From the NCBI GenBank assembly GCA_012510335.1, contig JAAZIF010000210.1:1-5332 (forward strand): a DNA stretch of 5,332 bases, in the 5' to 3' direction. Below, in pieces: positions 1 through 5,082 of this stretch. How positions within the stretch are numbered: the first letter of the stretch is position 1; every line of letters starts with the position of its first letter. The notes beneath the pieces were generated by a model. That model saw nothing but the letters and a program-made list of their open reading frames with translations. It was not told where the DNA came from and ran no database searches. This stretch comes from Methanomicrobiales archaeon. GTDB taxonomy: Archaea; Halobacteriota; Methanomicrobia; Methanomicrobiales; Methanoculleaceae. Made by a program: the position numbers and the translations under genes.

Positions 1-1
1 G

Positions 2-151
2 GTAGTCGATACGCGGATGTCGCCAGAGACATTCCGATCGATAGCATACTGGATGCTGGAGCATGTCCAGCATTATGAGAAATGGATGAGGGACAATTTC
101 CGCCGGCAGGAAGAGATGGATAAAGAGGGAGACCGGGAAGGTTCCCCCTGA
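2..151 (+). CDS. 3' end of an unidentified protein gene (partial)
   Basis: An open frame runs in from the left edge and ends at TGA 149-151, giving the last 49 residues of a protein. The segment is charged and probably helical: it contains FRSIAYWMLEHVQHYEKWM, followed by a very hydrophilic end rich in Arg, Glu, Asp and Lys. This frame is preferred because frame 1 stops early and the residue pattern (an amphipathic helix, then a charged tail) looks like a natural C-terminus. No family is recognised and no membrane segment is visible. The gene after it lies on the opposite strand, so the two genes converge over an AT-rich gap. The fragment is too short to assign a function; confidence applies to it being coding. 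Confidence 0.6.
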   Translation, partial: VVDTRMSPETFRSIAYWMLEHVQHYEKWMRDNFRRQEEMDKEGDREGSP

Positions 152-177
152 ACTGTCGGGGTAACCATTCAGCCCAA

Positions 178-186
178 CCAAAAAAT
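178..186 (-). terminator. Possible oligo-T terminator for the minus-strand antitoxin transcript
   Basis: On the minus strand a run of six T lies about 175 bases downstream of the antitoxin-like gene. Archaeal transcription commonly ends at such T tracts without a strong hairpin. The assignment rests only on the tract and its position. Confidence 0.25.
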
Positions 187-245
187 CACAAAATAGTGGA
201 GACAGAGGGGAAAACGTTCGTTCAAGTTCACAGGATTAGGTAGTG

Positions 246-288
246 GCACCGACATATAACTGCTAATTAATTTTGGGTGATTCGGTGC
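246..288. repeat. 7-bp perfect inverted repeat
   Basis: GCACCGA at 246-252 is matched by its reverse complement TCGGTGC at 282-288, separated by 29 AT-rich bases. It sits downstream of the antitoxin-like gene on the minus strand and could form a weak long-loop hairpin or a protein-binding site. Its function is unknown. Confidence 0.3.
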
Positions 289-361
289 GAATTGCGTTGA
301 GCAACAACTTGCGATGATACCAAAATAATCGCGCAGCAGAAATTTTCGATTACCAGTTATT

Positions 362-496
362 TCATAGGCCACTACCCTTCTTTGCCTGCTCCACCAGATT
401 CGCGATGACCTCGTCAAACACTCTATTGGAACCCTTCAGGTCCGAGATCTCCTCGTATATCTTCTGCGATACGGGGATGAACTCTGTAGTCGTCAT
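362..496 (-). CDS. Small VapB-like antitoxin (44 aa), toxin partner missing
   Basis: The frame runs from ATG at 494-496 to TGA at 362-364 and gives 44 residues beginning MTTTEFIPVSQKIYEEI. A beta-strand-like start (TTTEFIPVSQ) is followed by YEEISDLKGSNRVFDEVIANLVEQ. That layout resembles short archaeal VapB-type antitoxins: an N-terminal DNA-binding strand, a 'K-G' turn, then a 'DEVI..L' helix. In such pairs the antitoxin binds the operator DNA and neutralises a PIN ribonuclease. Here the stop overlaps an ATG in the ATGA arrangement typical of such operons (ATG at 363-365), but that frame is ATG AAA TAA, so no toxin follows. The start lacks a clear ribosome-binding site; a TATA-like element at about -27 fits a leaderless message. 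The family call is by pattern only, and the short length could mean a truncated C-terminus. Confidence 0.6.
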   Translation of the reverse strand: MTTTEFIPVSQKIYEEISDLKGSNRVFDEVIANLVEQAKKGSGL

Positions 497-522
497 CGAT
501 CTGATTCAGTGCTGATCGTAGG

Positions 523-530
523 TATTCATA
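523..530 (-). promoter_or_regulatory. Possible TATA element for the antitoxin-like gene
   Basis: On the minus strand TATGAATA ends 26 bases before the ATG at 496, the spacing expected for an archaeal TATA box driving a leaderless transcript. There is no purine-rich BRE immediately upstream, so support is weak. Confidence 0.25.
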
Positions 531-642
531 CCGGGAAGAGAGGGTTCCCGCGGTCAACAGAGTCCGGCCCCGCTCATCCGGCACCGGTCGCGGACAGACC
601 TGAAGTCCCTGTGATCACGGAGGATTGCATATCCCGGATCTC

Positions 643-942
643 CTCCCGCACCGGGCCGGCAGTCTTCCTCAAACCCGGCAGGGGGATCATTTTTTTAAGG
701 TTCCTGTCCGATATACCTCATACCGGAAGGGTGCCGCAGCGTATAGCGCGGCTCCCATGCATATCACCCTCCAGGGATGTGGAGAAATGGTGGAGAAGAC
801 CGATCCCCTGACTGCGTGTCGGCCAGAAATATGAACGGGGCATGCTCCCGTACGGCGGTGCAGTTGACTGCCGTGGTCAGAACTGCATACGTCGAGGGCG
901 AGGAGGAGCATCGCCTCAAGCGGCAGTAAGCGCATATCCGGG
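643..942. repeat. Diverged direct repeat, copy A
   Basis: About 300 bases that recur in the same orientation at 1688-2019. The edges match closely: CTCCCGCACCGGGCCGGCAG opens both copies, and CAAGCGGCAGTAAGC lies near the end of both. The middle (about 685-785) is only loosely alignable. The core from 798 to 894 differs from copy B at only 7 of 97 positions. Copy A has an 11-base insertion at about 784-796 and lacks 15 bases that copy B has near its right end. The repeat is bordered by near-identical 14-base sequences at 627-640 and 932-945 (13 of 14 matching). No protein gene is convincing inside. It could be a dispersed intergenic repeat, a structured RNA gene, or remnants of a duplicated gene. 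Confidence 0.75.
835..874 (+). other. Two adjacent hairpins in repeat core, copy A
   Basis: Hairpin 1: ACGGG (835-839) pairs with CCCGT (847-851) around a 7-base loop. Hairpin 2 begins at the next base: ACGGCGGT (852-859) pairs with ACTGCCGT (867-874), seven Watson-Crick pairs plus one G-T, around a 7-base loop. In copy B hairpin 2 keeps all eight pairs because the one stem change gives a G-T wobble. This is suggestive of a structured RNA or binding site, but with two copies the evidence is thin. Confidence 0.4.
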
Positions 943-1105
943 ATCGCCGCGCGCAATGGTGCGCAGTCGGCTGGCTTTCAGGTGTGCTATGCGAATATAG
1001 AGGGCAGCCACATCTCTTCAGCTGAGACTGAAGCCACCAGATATATGATGTAGACCCACAAAATGATTTGAAAAATCTGTACCCAATACAAATGGGCTCG
1101 AAAAA

Positions 1106-1115
1106 GAGGTGGAGG
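1106..1115 (+). promoter_or_regulatory. Ribosome-binding site that fixes the GTG start at 1120
   Basis: GAGGTGGAGG lies 4 to 8 bases before the GTG at 1120. Both GAGGTG and GGAGG match the sequence complementary to the archaeal 16S rRNA 3' end. It is the strongest such site in the window and supports the small gene and its non-ATG start. Confidence 0.65.
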
Positions 1116-1119
1116 AAAA

Positions 1120-1314
1120 GTGCCGGCAAATCAAACGATCAAGGAAGACATAGAGGTCTTGAGACGCTATAAGGTTGGGAAAGATATTGAGGATAGCGAT
1201 ATACAGAAGTTGGACGAATTAGCAAGCATCGGCTTAATTCGAAAAGGAATTAGCATCGAAAGGAGGCGGGTTACTGCAAAGACAACACCCCGGGGCCTAA
1301 AACTCTTGAAATAG
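1120..1314 (+). CDS. Small basic protein of winged-helix appearance (64 aa)
   Basis: A GTG start at 1120 with a strong ribosome-binding site gives 64 residues ending at TAG 1312-1314. The order is a helix-forming start (TIKEDIEVLRRYK), a second helix (DIQKLDELASIGLIRKG), a short basic strand (ISIERRRVTAKTT) and PRGLKLL at the end. The pattern 'LDELASIGLIRKG...TPRGLKLL' is what the recognition-helix and wing part of small archaeal winged-helix, MarR-like DNA-binding proteins looks like ('L..L..iGLi......T..G..ll'). A role as a small transcription regulator is therefore plausible but inferred. It stands alone between the two copies of the 300-bp repeat and is not in an evident operon. It is short for a full winged-helix regulator, so it may bind DNA as a dimer or need a partner. 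The coding call is strong and the function call modest. Confidence 0.75.
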   Translation: MPANQTIKEDIEVLRRYKVGKDIEDSDIQKLDELASIGLIRKGISIERRRVTAKTTPRGLKLLK

Positions 1315-1338
1315 GGGTCATCCCGATCTCTTCCCGGA

Positions 1339-1495
1339 TCATGACGATGCGTTCTGCATGAATTCAAGCGATTGCCCATACCGCTCGTATTCGTGGAGCG
1401 GTCATCTCCTCTGAGATCTTCAAGAACGCATCCATCCTCCACCACATGATCCCGAGCAACCCCGCCAGGATGATGGCGACGATACGGAAGGGCAA
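1339..1495 (-). pseudogene. Frameshifted small one-helix membrane protein
   Basis: On the minus strand one frame reads a hydrophobic segment (RIVAIILAGLLGIMWW) followed by RMDAFLKISEEMTA. It then leaves protein-like sequence and stops within about ten codons. Skipping one base at the CC of GCTCCACGA (1395-1396) restores HEYERYGQSLEFMQNASS and a stop at 1339-1341. The two halves join into a coherent product: one membrane helix with a short soluble tail of about 33 residues, probably cytoplasmic. The start is uncertain. A TTG at 1493-1495 precedes the hydrophobic part, an ATG at 1445-1447 falls inside it, and neither has a clear ribosome-binding site. The family is unknown. The shift may be a real mutation or a sequence error. 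The longer open frame on this strand (1167-1445) is a shadow in another phase. Confidence 0.5.
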
Positions 1496-1687
1496 AGAAA
1501 ATATCGCCGCCGGCTGATTCAGGATACTATCCTCAATAGGTGACCTGCCGGGTGGATTCTCCGGAGGGCGATGCCTCCCTCAAACGTAACAGATGTGTAA
1601 CTGCGAAAAATCCAGAAAAAAACTCCGGCGTATATGCGAAGATCAACTCAGGCGCATTGCGGAGAAGAAAACAACCCCGGCCCCTCT
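1496..1687. other. Gap before repeat copy B with one coding-like stretch
   Basis: No gene is certain here. On the plus strand ATG at 1593 opens a stretch starting MCNCEKSRKKLRRICEDQL and continuing as a basic, helix-like segment for about 30 residues up to the edge of repeat copy B at 1688, after which the sequence belongs to the repeat. There is no ribosome-binding site upstream. The stretch could be the start of a gene interrupted by the repeat, or chance. Confidence 0.3.
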
Positions 1688-2019
1688 CTCCCGCACCGGG
1701 CCGGCAGTCTCCCTCAAACCCGGCAGGGGAGCGACGGGACAACATCACCGGCCGGCGGAGGGGATCTATTTCAGGGATCCTGCCGATATCCCGTATCGCA
1801 AGGGTGCGCACCCTATAGGGCGTGCCCCCTCAGCAATCCATCCTCCGGGGATGTGGAAAAGACCGATCCCCTGGCTGCGTGCCGGCCAGAAATACGAACA
1901 GGGCATGCTCCCGTACGGTGGTGCAGTCGACTGCCGTGGTCAGAACTGTATACGTCGTACGCAGGGAGGAGCATCGTCTCCTCATGCGCCGGCCCAAGCG
2001 GCAGTAAGCACATCTCCGG
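1688..2019. repeat. Diverged direct repeat, copy B
   Basis: This is the second copy of the element at 643-942, about 332 bases long and in the same orientation. Relative to copy A it carries extra sequence near 1729-1762, lacks the 11-base insertion, and has 15 extra bases near 1976-1994. The core at 1861-1957 is about 93 percent identical to copy A by eye. It also holds two short palindromes of its own, GGGTGCGCACCC at 1802-1813 and CCCTATAGGG at 1811-1820. Long open frames on both strands through this block have repeat-derived, Arg/Pro-rich products and are not called as genes. Confidence 0.75.
1898..1937 (+). other. Two adjacent hairpins in repeat core, copy B
   Basis: These correspond to the hairpins in copy A. 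Hairpin 2 (ACGGTGGT 1915-1922 with ACTGCCGT 1930-1937) keeps eight pairs, two of them G-T, and has the fully palindromic GCAGTCGACTGC at 1923-1934 across its loop. Hairpin 1 (1898-1902 with 1910-1914) has one A-C mismatch here, so only hairpin 2 is preserved in both copies. Confidence 0.4.
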
Positions 2020-2388
2020 CGCGAAAAACACCCGTAATCGGCTCTGTTGCGCAAGTAGAGGCGAAAAAGAGGAGAATGACCTTGATCTCCCGGTCGACCT
2101 CAAGATCACCGCTCTGAAACTTGACCTGGAGGCATTTTTTCGGGATCTCTGCCGATCTCGCCAGACCTGCATCGGTGCATCAGGGATGCGGGTGCCGGCA
2201 GAGGCGGTATATCCAAACATATATCATCGGGATGGGATGATGTGTACCACACCAGACACCCAAAAATCACGTGGGGATGACCAGAAGCCTGCAAGGCCCG
2301 ATCACTCCCCCCGGGAATAGCAAACACCCCCTACTACCTGAAAAGCGGCTGACAGTAGACCAGAACCGATAATACATCCAGGAGATCC
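2020..2388. other. Intergenic region upstream of the two-gene unit
   Basis: No convincing gene is present. The frame reading EENDLDLPVDLKITALKL from about 2072 looks protein-like for some 25 residues, then degrades. The stretch CATTTTTTCGGGATCTCTGC at 2134-2153 resembles part of the 300-bp repeat (copy A, from 689) and may be a remnant of a third copy. An AT-rich patch at about 2208-2226 could carry a promoter for the gene at 2389, but it would leave a long leader. Confidence 0.35.
2380..2384 (+). promoter_or_regulatory. Ribosome-binding site for the 302-aa gene
   Basis: AGGAG lies 4 bases before ATG 2389, and the following ATCC continues the match to the complement of the 16S 3' end (AGGAG..GATCC with two bases missing). 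It supports this ATG as the start. Confidence 0.6.
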
Positions 2389-3297
2389 ATGGCGAAGAAC
2401 CCTATTTTGAGATACTCCGTCGAGGCCCTCCTCTCCGAAGCAAACCCCGCCGGAGAGTCGTTCTTCTACCAGACCCATCTTTACAAGTCCCTGTTTCTGC
2501 TCCACCAGAACCTGAAGGAGCGAGGAATCGATATCGGGCTGCCCTATTGCTGGTACCTCCACGGTCCCCTCATTGAGGGGATCACATTTGAAGAGCAGGT
2601 GGGGATCCCCCTTACCGGGTATCTCAGGCCTGATGGGGTTGCTGTGCCACCTCACCGCATCCATGATGAGGGAGTGACAGGTAGTGAGAAACAGGTGATC
2701 CGCCGGGAGATCCAGAGGATCCTGAGAAAATACCGGAACAGAGCCCGGTGGGAGGAGGGCTATGGAGATCGGTTGGTCGGGGATGCCTACGAACGCGCTC
2801 CGTTCCCGTACCAGAGAGTCTTCAAGCGAGACTACCTGGTCTACCTCACTTCCCTCTCAAACGAACCGCAGGCCTATGAGTATGCATACGATCGAATCTC
2901 CTCAAACCTCCTTCGATACCTGGATACACTGGTCAAACAGTTCCCGGAGGCTGAGATGGACGAGCTCCTCGACACCTATCTCGCATGGGACGATGCTGCC
3001 CGTCTCTTTGTTGAGATTCGTGCTCCGCTCAATGATATCTCAAACTGTTACTGGGAGATCTTCTGCCATCTGTTGCGGGTAAGAAAGAACGAAAACGTGC
3101 CTGAAGAGATCGTCGGACGGTGGGAGCGCTCGTTCTCGGAGAACCTGCCCACATACTACCATACGTTTGAGACCGCTCACGACGAAGCGCTGGAGCGCCT
3201 TGAGCAGGGCACCCCGGATGGTGATATCGATCCGGTTGTCCGTCGCCTCATGGCGTATGCGCGTGATGCATGCATACAGGCTCATCCCCGGGAGTAG
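2389..3297 (+). CDS. Uncharacterised 302-aa protein paired with a PIN-like nuclease
   Basis: An intact frame runs from ATG 2389 (AGGAG site upstream) to TAG 3295-3297, followed at once by a second in-frame TAG. I do not recognise the family. Visible parts: an N-terminal ~65 residues with a helix FYQTHLYKSLFLLHQ (26-40) and the motif YLHGPLIEG (56-64). This recalls the 'K.LFL...YGP' layout of Panacea/SocA-like (DUF4065) domains, which act as antitoxin or regulatory modules. A basic helical linker rich in Arg and Glu (about 97-125) comes next, then a long helical C-terminal region (about 140-300) with many Tyr, Trp and acidic residues. There is no signal peptide or membrane helix, so it is probably cytosolic. 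The PIN-like gene starts 9 bp after its stop in the same frame, so the two are almost certainly cotranscribed. An antitoxin or regulatory role is inferred only from the context and the weak N-terminal resemblance. Confidence 0.8.
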   Translation: MAKNPILRYSVEALLSEANPAGESFFYQTHLYKSLFLLHQNLKERGIDIGLPYCWYLHGPLIEGITFEEQVGIPLTGYLRPDGVAVPPHRIHDEGVTGSEKQVIRREIQRILRKYRNRARWEEGYGDRLVGDAYERAPFPYQRVFKRDYLVYLTSLSNEPQAYEYAYDRISSNLLRYLDTLVKQFPEAEMDELLDTYLAWDDAARLFVEIRAPLNDISNCYWEIFCHLLRVRKNENVPEEIVGRWERSFSENLPTYYHTFETAHDEALERLEQGTPDGDIDPVVRRLMAYARDACIQAHPRE

Positions 3298-3306
3298 TAG
3301 GACGCC

Positions 3307-3961
3307 TTGTCATATTTTCTCGATTCAAACGTTATCATAGGGTACATCTTCCACACGACCGATCACTGGGGCAGGGCTGCCGTCCTGGCATTCGAGGATC
3401 CAGAACCAAACCACTCCGGGTTTGCTGTCCAGTGCGAATGCTTTGGACTGTGTGATACCAACGGGGGAAAGGTCAGGACCATCCAGAAAGATGTTGTACG
3501 CGCACTGCGGCGTTTGATCTACAGGCTGAGGCGAGGTCAGACCCTCGACCAGATCATCGCCGGCCTTGATGGAGATGACCGTATCCGGGAGACTCTCGAA
3601 GAGATCCGGGTGGTTGTGATGGGCAACCCGAACCGGAAGATCGATACCGTGATACTGGAATCTCAGCGGGCCTTTGAGCGTGAGGTCATCCAGCGGCAGG
3701 AGGCTTGCAAAGAACAACTGTTTGTGGCATAGACGGGGCACCTACTACCCTGACATCTCTGCGGTTCTCAAACAACATATCCCTGATGGTGATGACATCA
3801 CGGTGATCCTTGATGCGCATGACATCGCCCTGGCCATTCCTGACCTTACCTTTGTCTCCGGTGACTACGACCATATCATCCGCCATACCGACATAATCCT
3901 GGCTCATACGCGGATCACGAAGGTGTTCCCTCTGGGGCAGTTCATGCCCGGGTCGTCCTGA
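3307..3961 (+). pseudogene. PIN-like nuclease gene, split by an apparent single-base insertion
   Basis: A TTG start at 3307 (AGGA at 3299-3302; no other start after the preceding TAG) gives 141 residues to TAG 3730-3732. The end of the PIN fold continues in the next frame. Omitting one base near 3727 (GTGGCATAG) joins ...KEQLFV to HRRGTYYPDI..., giving 217 residues to TGA 3959-3961. The joined product has YFLDSNVIIGYIF (Asp6), CECFG (Glu44), DAHDIALA (Asp169, Asp172) and FVSGDYD (Asp186, Asp188), matching the order of acidic metal-binding residues in PIN ribonucleases. About 120 charged, helical residues lie between the second and third motifs, more than in a typical ~130-aa VapC. As read, the 141-aa product lacks the last two motifs and should be inactive. 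The expected role is metal-dependent RNA cleavage, perhaps as toxin or effector with the upstream protein. It is a pseudogene if the sequence is correct, otherwise an intact gene with one base error. Confidence 0.7.
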
Positions 3962-3992
3962 GCTCGGTGAGGCTGCCGGCAACCTCTCAGCA

Positions 3993-4009
3993 GGAGATCA
4001 GGGATCTCC
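3993..4009. repeat. Perfect 7-bp hairpin after the PIN-like gene
   Basis: GGAGATC (3993-3999) and GATCTCC (4003-4009) are exact reverse complements around a 3-base spacer, 32 bases past the stop of the PIN-like gene. It could protect or end the transcript of the two-gene unit. No T tract follows, so it is not called a terminator. Confidence 0.35.
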
Positions 4010-4094
4010 GATGCCTCTGACAGGTGGCCGGCATTCTGCCCGGGCCGGATACCATGCCCTGCTCGCTCGAGAGGCCGGAGATGACCGGCGCCGG

Positions 4095-4220
4095 GGATGG
4101 GACTTACGTTCGCCCGCCCGGTACTTGAGCACAAAAGAGTAGAGCCTGCCGTAGTGTTTCTGCGCCTGCCCGATGATCATCAGGTGAGTGACCCCGATCA
4201 GGTCTCCTGCCGGCGCGGAT
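4095..4220 (-). pseudogene. Possible remnant of a coding sequence
   Basis: The minus-strand frame reads GDLIGVTHLMIIGQAQ, then KHYGRLYSFVLKYRAGE, which has natural-looking residue content. An ATG is available at 4178-4180, but there is no good ribosome-binding site, and downstream of about 4095 the product turns into Arg/Ser/Pro-rich sequence typical of non-coding GC-rich DNA. The upstream frame is closed by a TAG in the region around 4240. No family is recognised. It may equally be chance. Confidence 0.2.
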
Positions 4221-4769
4221 GAGAGAGAGCACGGTGAGCGATCACCCTATATGAAACCGGAATGCCTCTGGGATACTCAGCCGCTCCACCCCTCCCGGCG
4301 CCGATCATGCGCTCCCACCCCGCCCCTGACCGCGAACACCCGCTCAGGAGCAAAAGTCAGTGCATCCCCCGCAGACTCACCCGTCCTCCCCTGCGAGGCG
4401 GAGGTACGCCGCCTTGAGCGCCAGGATCTCCTCCCGCGCCGGCTCAGCGGCGGCGTAGGCAAGGCGGTTTCCCTCATCGAAGAACCGGCGGAGTTCTTCC
4501 CTCTCGTGATCCGGGCAGGCTTCAAGCGCATCTGCAATGGTGATGATGCGCTTTCCCGTCCGCTCCCGGACCAGGGTGGTCATCTGCCCGAGGAGGATCC
4601 TGGCCGCTCCACGGAGGTCTCCCTCTTCCAGGGGGGCCTTCCAGGGCGCCGGCAAGGTGGCCTCAGGCGGAGGGGCCTCGACGACCTCCTCCTCTACATC
4701 GGGCGGCGGGAGCGGCTGCCGGTAAACCTCAGCCGCTACAGGAAGGAGTGGTCTCAGGCGTTCCCGGTG

Positions 4770-4829
4770 GAGATACCCGACAGCGATGATCGCGCTGCAG
4801 GCAAGGAGGCCGAGGATGAGGAAGTATGG
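4770..4829 (-). other. Transmembrane helix of the propeller protein
   Basis: A run of about 20 hydrophobic residues, GPYFLILGLLACSAIIAVGY, follows a Gly-rich end of the linker and is followed by HRERLR. Basic residues on the C-terminal side place the tail in the cytoplasm. Confidence 0.75.
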
Positions 4830-5082
4830 GCCGGCACCTCCCCCGGGCGCATCAGCTGGTTCCGGTGTCCCCGTTGGCTCTGCTGGCGTCCCCGTGGGTG
4901 TTCCTGCGGGTTCTTGTGTCTCTGCCGGCGCCGGAGCCCCTGCCGGCGTGATTCCGATCACCTCCCGGAGTGAGGCCGCGGCGCCCGCGGAGAGGGCGAC
5001 GTGGTCGACCGGGTTATTGAGGGTATATGATCCCGAGCACCTCGCCGGCGCCGTCGAAGAGGTAGGCCTGCTTATCCATCGA

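Larger units (their letters stand above)
152..361. other. AT-rich intergenic gap between convergent genes
   Basis: This 210-base gap is visibly richer in A and T than the flanking sequence. It contains a perfect 7-bp inverted repeat (GCACCGA at 246-252, TCGGTGC at 282-288) and a run of six A at 180-185, which reads as six T on the minus strand. No convincing coding frame was found. A minus-strand open frame through here (169-417) starts inside the antitoxin-like gene in another phase, and its composition does not look like protein. Confidence 0.5.
3962..4376. other. Region between the PIN-like gene and the propeller gene, no certain gene
   Basis: No confident gene was found in these 415 bases. 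A minus-strand stretch, about 4095-4220, encodes a protein-like run containing MIIGQAQKHYGRLYSFVLKY with codons ending mostly in G or C. It then passes into Arg/Ser/Pro-rich sequence without protein character, and may be a gene remnant. A perfect hairpin lies at 3993-4009. The long plus-strand frame 4188-4973 is opposite the real propeller gene. Confidence 0.4.

Noticed and set aside
169..417. Minus-strand 82-codon open frame as a toxin for the antitoxin-like gene
   Set aside because: It starts inside the antitoxin-like gene in another phase, and shows no PIN, RelE or other toxin motif.
668..700. T7 tract in repeat copy A as a terminator
   Set aside because: No gene ends just upstream on the plus strand, and the tract is not kept in copy B.
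1167..1445. Minus-strand 92-codon open frame opposite the 64-aa gene
   Set aside because: It overlaps the real plus-strand gene and is in a different phase from the membrane-protein fragment, which has clear hydrophobic and tail segments.
643..2019. CRISPR array or tRNA in the repeat region
   Set aside because: There are only two long diverged copies with no regular short repeats and spacers, and no cloverleaf or T-loop sequence was found.
1593..2117. Plus-strand 174-codon open frame through repeat copy B
   Set aside because: Its first ~31 residues may be real, but the rest is repeat sequence rich in Arg, Pro and Gly, and the matching frame in copy A has a stop. No ribosome-binding site precedes it.
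687..2220. Minus-strand open frames across both repeat copies (687-956, 764-1129, 1813-2220)
   Set aside because: The two copies share some residues in this phase, but most core differences change amino acids, so there is no sign of coding constraint.
1634..2320. Plus-strand 228-codon open frame
   Set aside because: Composition is typical of GC-rich non-coding DNA, it runs through the repeat in a different phase from the better-conserved one, and there is no ribosome-binding site.
3721..3740. Programmed +1 frameshifting in the PIN-like gene
   Set aside because: No known slippery pattern or stimulatory structure is evident at GTGGCATAG, and two other genes in the window show the same kind of one-base surplus, so error or decay is simpler.
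3325..3741. Minus-strand 138-codon open frame opposite the PIN-like gene
   Set aside because: The plus strand carries recognisable PIN motifs and is cotranscribed with an intact gene; the minus product has no motif.
4188..4973. Plus-strand 261-codon open frame
   Set aside because: It lies opposite the propeller gene, whose repeats, linker, membrane helix and tail form a coherent protein. The plus product is a Arg/Pro/Gly-rich shadow.
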